From Paenibacillus polymyxa (GTDB taxonomy: Bacteria; Bacillota; Bacilli; Paenibacillales; Paenibacillaceae): a stretch of DNA of 64,000 nucleotides. The notes below the pieces were generated by a model. The model was not told the DNA's origin. It did no database searches and worked only from the letters and a program-made list of their open reading frames with translations. Location: NCBI RefSeq assembly GCF_001719045.1, contig NZ_CP015423.1, positions 4,525,501 to 4,589,500 of the forward strand. Reading direction: 5' to 3'. The translations under genes and the position numbers were made by a program. Positions 24,057 through 32,557 of this stretch are shown here, one piece after another (the stretch's first letter is position 1; each line of letters starts with the position of its first letter).

Positions 24057-24608
24057 TTAATATTCGTTGTCATCATCATCGTCGTCTGTATCCACGATTG
24101 CGCCAGATGATGTATGGATATCAAGCTCAACGGTTCCTTCGTTGGTGAGTACCTTTACCTCGTAGATGAATTGTCCATCTTCCTTATCCAATTTAGAAGA
24201 CAAAAGGGTACTCCCGGGCACGTGCTTAAGCGCGATTTGTCCAGCCTGCTTTTCAGTCAGGGTGATGTGATTTGGCTTGTTAAGGGAGGACTCGTTATTA
24301 GAGTCATGATCAAGCTCAGAATGGGAACGGATGGTTTTCCCGGTATGAGCATCAATATCTATATCCCAATCTTTATCCCCTTGCTGGAGATCCACCTCAT
24401 AGTAGACTTTTCCGTTCTTGCGCTCCAGTTCGACATCTTCAACTTGTGCATTATTCCCCACAGCCTTCTTGGCAATGTTGGCAGCGGCGGTCGCTCCAAT
24501 AAGGCCCGTAGGTTTAGCGGCCCATACGGCATTCGCTGAGACACCCGTAACCGTAACTCCAAGCAGAACCGTAGCTGCCATAATTCCTAATGTATAGTTT
24601 TTTTTCAT
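24057..24608 (-). CDS. Secreted PepSY-domain protein
   Basis: A 183-residue protein with a signal peptide (residues about 1-30, cut near ANAVWAA-K). Two PepSY domains follow: about 40-90 (AANIAKKAVGNNAQVEDVEL, YYEVDLQQGDKDWDIDIDA) and about 110-165 (ITLTEKQAGQIALKHVPG, FIYEVKVLTNEGTVELDI). It ends in a run of Asp (DTDDDDDDNEY) that may bind Ca or other cations. PepSY domains often inhibit proteases or regulate sensors outside the cell. Last gene of the operon with a histidine kinase, so it may modulate that sensor. Confidence 0.85.
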   Translation of the reverse strand: MKKNYTLGIMAATVLLGVTVTGVSANAVWAAKPTGLIGATAAANIAKKAVGNNAQVEDVELERKNGKVYYEVDLQQGDKDWDIDIDAHTGKTIRSHSELDHDSNNESSLNKPNHITLTEKQAGQIALKHVPGSTLLSSKLDKEDGQFIYEVKVLTNEGTVELDIHTSSGAIVDTDDDDDDNEY

Positions 24609-24727
24609 TACATTGTTCCTCCTTGTGCTATAAGCATGAATACAGCTTATCTCTTAAACATGAGAGGAACATAATAGAATCATGAGAAAACCATGAGAAA
24701 ACATGAGCTGAGATGATCATCAAGTCG

Positions 24728-25321
24728 TCATGATTCGTCGTGCTCCTGTTTTGCTTTTTCCCACGTTATAGAGTCGATAGAGCCCGATACTGCATTGACC
24801 TGTACCACTGCTTCACGCCCATTTTTCACCTCAACCTCAACCAGATAATAGAGGCCTTTGTCGTTGCGGTGAAGCTCAATATCATCGGATGTTCCGTTAA
24901 CTGCTTTGGCAGCAAGCTTGGCTGCTTCTTTCTCTGTAATAACGAGAGAAACCGGGTCAGGTTTATTAGCTGGATTCGATGTGTCTCTGGTTGGTGAGTT
25001 ACCGGGATTGTGGTCTTGGGGCTCCTGCTTCACATCTGTATAAGCTTGTGTCCGCTTAATGGAGTCGATGACACCGTCATAGGCATTGGCTTTTATATCG
25101 TACTTCCCTTTGGCGCGTTCCAGCCTGATCAGATAAAAATCACCCAAGCGTTGGGATTCGAGCACCTCGCCGGGATACTGATGCAAAACGGATTGGATGA
25201 CGACCTTTTCTTCCAATGGAGAAGCTGCTAACGACCGTGCCCAAGGCCACTGTAAAAGACAAATTGTAATCAATACAGCCGCCAGCGTACCCCCAATCAT
25301 CCACACATAGATGGCTTTCAT
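24728..25321 (-). CDS. Membrane-anchored PepSY-domain protein
   Basis: A 197-residue protein with an N-terminal membrane anchor (about 5-24, VWMIGGTLAAVLITICLLQW). Two PepSY-like units follow (VIQSVLHQYPGEVLESQRLG, then VITEKEAAKLAAKAVNGTSDDI with YYLVEVEVKNGREAVVQVNA), joined by a Pro/Asn/Asp-rich linker. It lies 22 bases after the kinase gene. Together with the secreted PepSY protein it forms the output or feedback arm of the system. Confidence 0.83.
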   Translation of the reverse strand: MKAIYVWMIGGTLAAVLITICLLQWPWARSLAASPLEEKVVIQSVLHQYPGEVLESQRLGDFYLIRLERAKGKYDIKANAYDGVIDSIKRTQAYTDVKQEPQDHNPGNSPTRDTSNPANKPDPVSLVITEKEAAKLAAKAVNGTSDDIELHRNDKGLYYLVEVEVKNGREAVVQVNAVSGSIDSITWEKAKQEHDES

Positions 25322-25343
25322 CGTTATTCCCTCCTTTGGCTTA

Positions 25344-26705
25344 TTATTTTGGAACGGTAGGGAGGATGATCGTTGCCGTTGTTCCGCTCCCCTCTACACT
25401 TTCTAGCCCAATTTGAGCATGTATAGCTTGTGCAATTCCTGTAGCCAATGATAAGCCTAGTCCAGTCCCACCTTCCTCGCGGCTTCTGGCTTCATCCACA
25501 CGATAGAAGCGGTCGAATACTTTAGATAACTTTTCTTCTGGGATTCCAATTCCTTGATCTGTGATTCTTATGCAGGGTTGAGCTGTATCGCCTATCGTAT
25601 CAATCATCAGGTGTATCGACTCGTCACTGTATTTGCGTGCATTATCCAAAAAGATAAATAGGAGCTGCTTCAGCTTATTTTCATCGGTATAGCCAATGCA
25701 GTCTGCCTGTACATCCAGTTGAATTTGTCGGGCGAACGCATTTTCAAATGTAGCCTTTAATTCTGTCGCTATTCTGGTCAGGCGTACAGGCTCCAGCACG
25801 ACATTCCACTGTTCTTCGTTTCTGGCCAACAGAAGAAGCTGCTCTGCCATGTCCTTCATTCGGATCGCCTCGGAATGGATCGCTTCAACGGATTCGGCAA
25901 AAATCTTGGGATGCTGCAACCCCCGCCGTTTGAGCAGGCTGGCATAACTTTCAATAATGGTGAGTGGCGTCTTCAATTCATGGGACGCATTAGATACAAA
26001 TTGTTCTTGCCTGACGAAATTTCGCTCCAGCAGTTCAATCATGTCATTAAATGTTTCACCCATTTCGACCAGTTCGTCGCGTGATGATGAATGGAGCGGA
26101 AGACGTTTGAATTTCCCGCTGCGCTGAATTTCTTTCATCGTGCTAATCATAGATGCAATTGGACGTGTAATCAGTCTGCCGAGCAGTCTTCCCGATACCA
26201 CGACAGGAATGAGCGCAATTCCAGTGACAGCAACAAGTACGATTCTGAGTACCTGTAGCGTCTGCATCGTCGGTTGCAGACTTTCGGTCACCTGGAGATT
26301 GACAACCTCGCCATTGGTCCAAATCATGGGGAGCGATACAAGAATGTAACGGTTGCTTTCATAGGTAATGATGCGAACCTGCCGTGTTTCATCAAAAACG
26401 CCCTTCATCAAGCTAAGAGATTGCTCGGAAGAAGAGGTGATAGGGGGAAGAAAGTCGCCTTCTGGTTTCATTAGCCGAAGCATGCCATCCAGCGGTACAT
26501 AGGCTCGGAGAAGATCCTCAGCGGCTACGGATACCGGAGCACGTTGAATCCCACGAATCATGTTTTCTGCTGCGGCCTCTACCTGGTCTTTTCGACTGTC
26601 TATCGAAAGTTGGCTGAATAGGAAATAGACTGAGAAGTTAATGGCCACAAGTAAAATCCCGAATAATAACGAGGTATACGTATGGATTTTGTTTTGTAGC
26701 TTCAT
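25344..26705 (-). CDS. Sensor histidine kinase
   Basis: A 453-residue membrane kinase. Two spans (about 13-32 and 155-178) frame an extracellular sensor loop; a HAMP domain follows (RLITRPIASMISTMKEIQRS). The HisKA box is SNASHELKTPLTIIES (phospho-His about residue 242), with N-box DNARKYSDE, G1 DQGIGIPEEKL and G2 GGTGLGLSLA. It overlaps the response regulator gene by 4 bases. Its gene set (regulator, kinase, two PepSY proteins) resembles YkoGH-type systems; the signal is unknown. Confidence 0.93.
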   Translation of the reverse strand: MKLQNKIHTYTSLLFGILLVAINFSVYFLFSQLSIDSRKDQVEAAAENMIRGIQRAPVSVAAEDLLRAYVPLDGMLRLMKPEGDFLPPITSSSEQSLSLMKGVFDETRQVRIITYESNRYILVSLPMIWTNGEVVNLQVTESLQPTMQTLQVLRIVLVAVTGIALIPVVVSGRLLGRLITRPIASMISTMKEIQRSGKFKRLPLHSSSRDELVEMGETFNDMIELLERNFVRQEQFVSNASHELKTPLTIIESYASLLKRRGLQHPKIFAESVEAIHSEAIRMKDMAEQLLLLARNEEQWNVVLEPVRLTRIATELKATFENAFARQIQLDVQADCIGYTDENKLKQLLFIFLDNARKYSDESIHLMIDTIGDTAQPCIRITDQGIGIPEEKLSKVFDRFYRVDEARSREEGGTGLGLSLATGIAQAIHAQIGLESVEGSGTTATIILPTVPK

Positions 26706-27403
26706 AAGGATTCCTTCAGAACATAACCAATTCCACGTACAGTATGGATCAGCTCAGGGAGCTGGCGCGTAGGGTCGATTTTATTGCGCACGTAGCGAAT
26801 ATACACATCGACCACATTGGTATCGCCCATATAATCTATGCCCCATACATTCTCCAGTAATTGTTCACGGCTAAGTACCTGCCGCTGGTGTCTGAGTAAA
26901 TGAACGAGCAAGTCAAACTCTCGCGGTGTAAGCTCAATGTTGTGCTCTCCCCGAAGAACTTCGCGAGTACCTTCATGGAGACGTAAATCCCCGGCACTAA
27001 GCCATTTATCTACCACTTGTGGAGCCGTGTCTTTCGTTGCACCCACTCTGAGTGCGGCCCTTACACGTGCAAGCAGCTCTTCGATCACAAACGGTTTGGT
27101 AACATAATCATTGGCTCCCAAATCGAGTCCCTCGACCTTATCTGCAATGGAACTTTTAGCCGTCAGCAAAATGACAGGAACGTTCGCATCATGCTTACGA
27201 ATCCTCCGAAGTAGCTCGATGCCATTGAGACCGGGAATCATAATATCCAACAACACTAGGTCCCAATTGCCTTTGCAATACGTCTCCAGCCCATCAATTC
27301 CGTTTTTTTCTTTACATACTTGATAGCCTTCAAATTGAAGTTCAATCTCTAGAAGCCGGGCAATCTTTTCTTCGTCTTCTACGATCAAAATAGATTGTTT
27401 CAT
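26702..27403 (-). CDS. OmpR-family response regulator
   Basis: A 233-residue regulator; ATG at 27403 is 8 bases from AGGAGGG, better spaced than ATG at 27409. The receiver domain has the acidic pair (VEDEEK), the phospho-Asp in LVLLDIMIPGLNG and the TAKS / TKPF Lys. The C-terminal winged helix has ELTPREFDLLVHLL and the recognition region TNVVDVYIRYVRNKID. First gene of the operon with its kinase. Confidence 0.95.
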   Translation of the reverse strand: MKQSILIVEDEEKIARLLEIELQFEGYQVCKEKNGIDGLETYCKGNWDLVLLDIMIPGLNGIELLRRIRKHDANVPVILLTAKSSIADKVEGLDLGANDYVTKPFVIEELLARVRAALRVGATKDTAPQVVDKWLSAGDLRLHEGTREVLRGEHNIELTPREFDLLVHLLRHQRQVLSREQLLENVWGIDYMGDTNVVDVYIRYVRNKIDPTRQLPELIHTVRGIGYVLKESL

Positions 27404-27409
27404 GATCAT

Positions 27410-27713
27410 GCCCTCCTGTAGGCGAATAGCCGATACGGAAGTATTTTAGCATATACGGGCAGGTAAGACACTTCAAAGCGCAGGGCAGTGAGGGAAGAGA
27501 TATTTATACTGCGTTATATTTCTTAACATTAAAAAGGGACAAAATGTAATGATAGCGCTATGATTTTGTTTTTTTATCCTTTATGCACAACAAATAAGCC
27601 TTTGTTTTGGTCAGAACGAACATTGTTTATGTTAGGAAAGTTGCAGTAACATAAGTTAAAACTATTCACCAGAACCGAAATAAGGGCAGACCGCGGGCTT
27701 GCCCTTTGTCGCC
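27410..27713. other. Intergenic region, two divergent promoter zones with a hairpin
   Basis: About 300 bases without a gene between the leftward regulator and the rightward AroM-like gene. It holds a 10-base palindrome ATAGCGCTAT (27552-27561), an A/T-rich tract, and a hairpin AAGGGCA-N11-TGCCCTT (27682-27706) just ahead of the AroM ribosome site (AGGAG, 27714). The hairpin could attenuate translation of the cluster. No reading frame with a ribosome site was seen. Confidence 0.45.
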
Positions 27714-27729
27714 AGGAGCGTAAAATAAA

Positions 27730-28425
27730 ATGAAGCGAAAGCAGGGGTTCAAAATGCATAAGCTTGGGATGATTACGATTGGGCAAGCCCCTCGGTCAGA
27801 TGTGGCCCCTATCGTAGAAAGGGCGTTGGAAGGACGGGCAGAGCTGGTACAGGCCGGTGCGCTGGATGGGCTCTCATTGGACTATATACAACAGCATCTA
27901 TCACCGTCACCGGGAGAATATGTATTAACCTCGCGCTTGACGACCGGGGAGTCGGTGGTCATTTCACGCGAAAAAATCCAGCCGCTGCTCCAGGAAAAAA
28001 TCACACGTTTGGAGGAGCAAGGCATACGTACGATTTTGCTACTCTGTACCGGTGTGTTTCCTGGATTACATACCCAAAGCGCTTTTCTAATTGAGCCAGA
28101 TCATGTGCTTCCTCCTGTACTAAAGGCCATGTCCAGCGGAAGAAGACTGGGTCTCATTGGACCGCTCGAAGAACAGAAGAATAACCTCAAGCTTAAATTC
28201 AGTCCTTATGGATTGAATCCAGAGTTTGCGGCGGCCTCGCCTTACAGTGGCAGTGAAGAAGAATTTTGCCGAGCAGCCGGACAGTTCAAGAATCAAGCCG
28301 ATCTGATTGTGCTGGATTGTATGGGCTATACGGAAACGCATAGAGAGCTAGCGGCGCATTACTCGGGGGTTCCCGTTGTATTGTCCAATGCCTTGATTGG
28401 CAAACTGGTATCGGAAATGGTGTAA
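27730..28425 (+). CDS. AroM-family protein
   Basis: A 231-residue protein of the AroM family, whose biochemical role is unknown. The opening KLGMITIGQAPRSDV is diagnostic, followed by VQAGALDGLS, LLLCTGVFPGL and LIVLDCMGYTETHRE. The fold resembles Asp/Glu racemases, with Cys residues at both sites (CTG, CMG). ATG at 27730 has AGGAG 11 bases ahead; ATG at 27754 is an alternative. It leads a three-gene set with an M29-like protein and a racemase-like protein. Confidence 0.85.
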   Translation: MKRKQGFKMHKLGMITIGQAPRSDVAPIVERALEGRAELVQAGALDGLSLDYIQQHLSPSPGEYVLTSRLTTGESVVISREKIQPLLQEKITRLEEQGIRTILLLCTGVFPGLHTQSAFLIEPDHVLPPVLKAMSSGRRLGLIGPLEEQKNNLKLKFSPYGLNPEFAAASPYSGSEEEFCRAAGQFKNQADLIVLDCMGYTETHRELAAHYSGVPVVLSNALIGKLVSEMV

Positions 28426-28451
28426 GGAGCTAAAAATTGGAGGTAAGAACT

Positions 28452-29402
28452 ATGAGTCAACACCGTATTGAAATCAGTAAAAATGTATTGCAAAAATGTT
28501 TGGGACTTACCGCTGGGGAGACGCTTCTGGTCGTAACCGACGATGATAAAAAAGAATTGGGCGAGTCCATATATGAGGCTGGCAAGGCACTGGGGGCAGA
28601 AGCAGCTATTTTGACGATGAAGGTTCGCTCCAAATCGGGCGAGGAGCCTCCAGTCCCTGTTGCCGAAGCCATGCTTCGCTCCAACGTTGTTGTATGTGTC
28701 ACCCGGTATTCGCTGACACATACAAGTGCCCGTAAGCAGGCCGCAGCTGCTGGAGCACGCCTGGCGACCATGCCTGGCATGACAGACGATATGTTCATGA
28801 ATGGAGCAATCGCTGCTAATTATCCGAAGGTCAAGGCGCTGACCGAAGAGGTAACCGCATTGCTGACTGCTGCCAAGCAGGTACGGATTGAAAAGGATGG
28901 ATATAGTTTGAACTTTACCATAGAAGGGCGCAACGGCGTTCCCAGCACAGGTATGTATTTGAATCCTGGCGAATCGGGCAATCTGCCTTCCGGTGAAGCG
29001 TATATTGCTCCACTGGAAGGAACGGCACAGGGTCAGATTGTGGTGGACGGTTCTGTAGCAGGAATCGGTGCCTTAAAAGAGCCGCTGCTGCTGACGGTGC
29101 AAAATGGCAGATTAATCGCCGCAGAAGGGGAAGCCGGACAGTCCCTGTTGGATATGCTCGGCGAAGGCGATGGTAGAATGCTGGCCGAATTTGGTATTGG
29201 AACGAATGATAAAGCCCGCATTACAGGTGTTGTGTTAGAAGACGAGAAAGTGTATGGCACGATTCATGTCGCTTTTGGCAGCAATAATACCTTCGGGGGA
29301 ACTGTCGCTGCGGGTGTACATATTGACGGAGTCGTACAAAAACCGGATGTATATCTGGATGATCGTCTGATGATGAAGGCTGGTCAGTTGCTAGAGAGAT
29401 AA
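28452..29402 (+). CDS. M29 aminopeptidase-like / leucyl-aminopeptidase-like protein
   Basis: A 316-residue protein; ATG at 28452 follows TTGGAGG. The N-terminal domain (LLVVTDDDKKELGESIYEAG, TRYSLTHTSARKQA, MPGMTDDMFMNG) and C-terminal domain (EGRNGVPSTGMYLNPGESGNLPSGEAYIAP, EFGIGTNDKA, HVAFGSNNTFGG, HIDGVVQKPDVYLD) match the thermophilic M29 / NicX superfamily, with Glu/His ligands for one or two metals. It might be a peptidase or a ring-cleaving dioxygenase-like enzyme; the sequence does not decide. It is translated 26 bases after the AroM gene. Confidence 0.78.
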   Translation: MSQHRIEISKNVLQKCLGLTAGETLLVVTDDDKKELGESIYEAGKALGAEAAILTMKVRSKSGEEPPVPVAEAMLRSNVVVCVTRYSLTHTSARKQAAAAGARLATMPGMTDDMFMNGAIAANYPKVKALTEEVTALLTAAKQVRIEKDGYSLNFTIEGRNGVPSTGMYLNPGESGNLPSGEAYIAPLEGTAQGQIVVDGSVAGIGALKEPLLLTVQNGRLIAAEGEAGQSLLDMLGEGDGRMLAEFGIGTNDKARITGVVLEDEKVYGTIHVAFGSNNTFGGTVAAGVHIDGVVQKPDVYLDDRLMMKAGQLLER

Positions 29403-29418
29403 AAGGGAGGAAGTTATC

Positions 29419-30045
29419 ATGCTTGGAATGATCAGAGTGCTTACCATGCAGGACAAAGCAGCTATCGACCTTCACGGCCGGGTCATTGAGCAGCGCTACG
29501 GGCTGCCTGTCACCAGTGTATGTATCCCTGATCAGCCGAAAGGAATCTACGATGATATCACAGACCGGGAAGCGGTGCCTAAAATTGTGCTTGCGGCGCA
29601 ACAACTCGTTGAACAAGGCTGTACGTCTATCGGTATTAGCTGCGCGGCTGATCCGGCGCTAGAGGAAACTCGTCAAGCTGTATCTGTACCTGTATACGGG
29701 GCGGGGTCTTGTGCGGCACTCTTGGCTCTGACATCGGCCAGCCGTGTAGGCGTGTTGACCATTTTGGAGGAGGCTCCGCCGCTGATTCGCCACATTTTGG
29801 GCAATTCCTATATCGGTACAGAGCGTCCCATAGGTGTGCAGACGACACTGGACTTGAACACTCCACAAGGTAAAGAGGCGGCTATGGCAGCAGCGTTGCG
29901 GCTTCAGGAGAAGGGAGCTGAGGTAATCGTACTTGCCTGCACAGGTTTTGTAACGATGAACTTTGCGCCAGAGCTGGAGCGTACACTGGGTATTCGGGCT
30001 ATTGATCCGATTGTGGCGTTGGGTGCAGCCGTTTCGTTACGCTAG
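29419..30045 (+). CDS. Aspartate/glutamate (hydantoin) racemase family protein
   Basis: A 208-residue enzyme with AGGGAGG ahead of ATG. The two catalytic Cys regions are visible: SIGISCAADPALEE (about residue 75) and IVLACTGFVTMN (about residue 178), with VYGAGSCAALLALTSASRVGVLT between them. Closest by eye to hydantoin/allantoin racemases. Last gene of the three-gene set and followed by a perfect terminator. It likely racemises or epimerises an amino-acid-like or ureido substrate. Confidence 0.8.
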   Translation: MLGMIRVLTMQDKAAIDLHGRVIEQRYGLPVTSVCIPDQPKGIYDDITDREAVPKIVLAAQQLVEQGCTSIGISCAADPALEETRQAVSVPVYGAGSCAALLALTSASRVGVLTILEEAPPLIRHILGNSYIGTERPIGVQTTLDLNTPQGKEAAMAAALRLQEKGAEVIVLACTGFVTMNFAPELERTLGIRAIDPIVALGAAVSLR

Positions 30046-30111
30046 CAGTTGCTTCGTGACGGGGCACAGGCAGGATAATCTTAAACTTCATCATAAATAG
30101 TTCAATATTGG

Positions 30112-30148
30112 AATAAACCGCCTTCTTTAGAAAGGCGGTTTATTTATG
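30112..30148. terminator. Strong terminator after racemase cluster
   Basis: AATAAACCGCCTT and AAGGCGGTTTATT pair perfectly over 13 bases with a 7-base loop. It ends the AroM/M29/racemase transcript before the regulator. Confidence 0.88.
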
Positions 30149-30301
30149 TTCCATTGAGCTCCTAAAGATAGGAATGGGCTGGTGTGGATAGACTTGACCA
30201 AGCGGTAAAAGGTTTTGTTTTGTACACTTTTTTGGTACACTATCCTGAAAATTAGATGAAGTAAGGATTTTGCAAAATAAATAGCAGGGTGGTCTGTCTT
30301 T

Positions 30302-31837
30302 ATGAAAATACCGGGTGTAACAGTTCAAGAGCTCATGGCAATACCCGTGTTGAAGGAGGCGAAGGTATTAAGCGGAGAACAGGGGCTAAGCCGGGTTGTC
30401 CGGTTTATTGACATTATGGAAGTCCCTGACCTGAAAGGCTGGGTCCGGGAAGGTGTATTGTTGATGACAACGGCTTATTCGATCCGTCATGAGCCTGAGG
30501 TATTGTGCCAAATTATTCAATTACTGCATCAGGGCGGAGCGGCGGCGCTTGTGATCAAGCCTACCCGCTTTCTCACGGGAATTCCCCACAGTGCGCTGGA
30601 AGAAAGCAATGCCTGCGGCCTTCCTGTGATTGAGATTCCAGCCGATATTCCCTATACGGATATTACGCAGCGTGTCATGGATATGGTGTTGAACCGACAG
30701 GCAGAGCTGCTGCGACGTTCGGAAGAAATCTATCGAACGTTAACGACGATGGTGCTGGAGAACAGTGGCATACAGGCTGTAAGCGATAATATAGCAGAGC
30801 TTTTTAAAGCTCCGGTTGCTTTGATTGATAATGGAGGTCAAGCCATTGTCACTTCACCACAAGAATGGGATTGGACGATGGTACAAGATGCTCGTCATTT
30901 TCCCATTAGCGTAGATAAACGTACAGTTGCCAAGTTGGTCATTGCCCGCAATGAGCTGGATGATATGGAGCAGGTTGGTATTGAGCAGGCACGGCTGGTG
31001 ATGGCGTTGGAACTCATGCGTGAAAAGGCAGTAGAAGATACGGAAAGCCGACTACGGGGGAACTTTATAGATGAGCTAATGACACCTCCGTTGCCGTTGC
31101 GGCATGAGGTTGAGCGGAGAGGTCGTCAATTGGGATTTAATCCGGAATATGACTGGGAGGTGGCTGTACTGGAAAGTGCTGCGGCTCCGCCAGAAGAGAT
31201 TCTTTCTGGGCTACTGAGTATGGAATCGACCCGACGGCGTGTGGTGTCTCATATTGAGTTTCGTTCAAATCGTGCGATATTATTTCTGCCGACTCTTCAG
31301 CCGAATGATTACCAGAACGTACCTGGCTCTGATCAGGAAATGTCCTGGAGTGATACGCTGAAAAACTGGTCGACTGAGAAGGCCTGGGGGACCGCCGATT
31401 ATTATTTAGGCATCGGAAGTGCCAAAAAGTTATGGGAGCTGCTGCAAAGCTACAATGAAGCACGTCGTGCCATTACTGTAGCCCAGCGGCTGTATCCTGA
31501 TCAACGTGTATGTAAATACAGCGATATAGAGATGCATTATATGCTTGGAGAAGCGATGGACAAAGAGGAATTTTCAAATGTATTTGAACGCAAGCTGGGG
31601 AGACTTCAGCAATATGATCGCTCACATGGCAGTGACTTACTCAAAACGTTATTTTATTATTTGGAAAACAGAGGAAGTCTGGTAGATACAGCCAATTATC
31701 TTTTTATACATCGTAACTCAGTAAAATACAGATTGGAACGGATACGCGACATGACAGATTTTGATCTTAACGATCCACGTGAGCAGTTTATATGTCATAC
31801 CTGTCTGATTCATTATTATTTGCGGGAACATAGGTAG
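30302..31837 (+). CDS. PucR-family transcriptional regulator
   Basis: A 511-residue regulator. The N-terminal PucR domain (PGVTVQELMAIPVLKEAKVL, VLLMTTAYSIR, about 5-125) is followed by a GGDEF-like/CdaR middle domain and a C-terminal helix-turn-helix (ANYLFIHRNSVKYRLERIRD, about 460-500). PucR proteins control purine or other nitrogen catabolism. It follows the AroM/M29/racemase set in the same direction but after a terminator, so it may regulate that set. Ligand unknown. Confidence 0.88.
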   Translation: MKIPGVTVQELMAIPVLKEAKVLSGEQGLSRVVRFIDIMEVPDLKGWVREGVLLMTTAYSIRHEPEVLCQIIQLLHQGGAAALVIKPTRFLTGIPHSALEESNACGLPVIEIPADIPYTDITQRVMDMVLNRQAELLRRSEEIYRTLTTMVLENSGIQAVSDNIAELFKAPVALIDNGGQAIVTSPQEWDWTMVQDARHFPISVDKRTVAKLVIARNELDDMEQVGIEQARLVMALELMREKAVEDTESRLRGNFIDELMTPPLPLRHEVERRGRQLGFNPEYDWEVAVLESAAAPPEEILSGLLSMESTRRRVVSHIEFRSNRAILFLPTLQPNDYQNVPGSDQEMSWSDTLKNWSTEKAWGTADYYLGIGSAKKLWELLQSYNEARRAITVAQRLYPDQRVCKYSDIEMHYMLGEAMDKEEFSNVFERKLGRLQQYDRSHGSDLLKTLFYYLENRGSLVDTANYLFIHRNSVKYRLERIRDMTDFDLNDPREQFICHTCLIHYYLREHR

Positions 31838-31870
31838 CTGGAGCGGTTTTTTATGCAGGGAGGGCAGGAC

Positions 31871-32557
31871 ATGGATAAAAAAATACTGATAGCGGACGAT
31901 GAGGCGAGCATTCGAAATGCGCTGGCTTATGCATTAAAGCGAGAGGGTTTTTTGGTGGAAACCGCCGTTGACGGGGAGGACGCCTTGGAAAAAGTGCGTT
32001 TGTTCCATCCAGATGTGCTCATACTGGATGTGATGATGCCCAAACTTGGTGGATATGAGGTGTGCCGCCGTTTGGAAAGTCGGAAGGGCATCGGTATTTT
32101 ACTGCTGACGGCCAAAAACGATATCGTTGATAAGGTACTCGGGCTGGAGCTGGGTGCGGACGATTTTATGAGCAAACCGTTTGACCTGAGGGAGCTGCTC
32201 GCTCGTATTAAAGCATTGGTACGGAGGCTGGAGCGAGAAGGAGCGCCTGCCCCGGAAGGAACAGAAGTAGTCCTCGGCCCATTACGGGTACGTCCGTCCA
32301 GCCGAACAGCTGAACTTGGAGCCATAGCGCTGGAGCTGACCCCCAAGGAGTTTGATGTGCTGGCGCTGTTGGTGTCCCATGCCGGGAGGGTATATACACG
32401 GGACGAGCTGCTGGAGCAGGTATGGAGCTTCGATTATGTGGGTGGAACGCGGACGGTGGATATTCATATCCAGCGCTTGCGCAAGAAGCTTGAGCCACAT
32501 CAAGCGATATTGCAGACCGTGTATGGTATCGGCTATAAGGCAGAGAAAATGACGTGA
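31871..32557 (+). CDS. OmpR-family response regulator
   Basis: A 228-residue regulator; ATG at 31871 (MDKKILIADDE) follows GGGAGGG, better than the frame start at 31853. Receiver: ADDEAS acidic pair, LILDVMMPKLGG phospho-Asp, LLTAKND and SKPFDL. Winged helix: LTPKEFDVLALL and RTVDIHIQRLRKK. Its stop overlaps the kinase GTG start. Confidence 0.95.
   Translation: MDKKILIADDEASIRNALAYALKREGFLVETAVDGEDALEKVRLFHPDVLILDVMMPKLGGYEVCRRLESRKGIGILLLTAKNDIVDKVLGLELGADDFMSKPFDLRELLARIKALVRRLEREGAPAPEGTEVVLGPLRVRPSSRTAELGAIALELTPKEFDVLALLVSHAGRVYTRDELLEQVWSFDYVGGTRTVDIHIQRLRKKLEPHQAILQTVYGIGYKAEKMT

Noticed and set aside
31927..32346. Minus-strand frame of 139 codons opposite the response regulator
   Set aside because: Ser/Pro-rich mirror of a GC-rich coding region, a common artefact.
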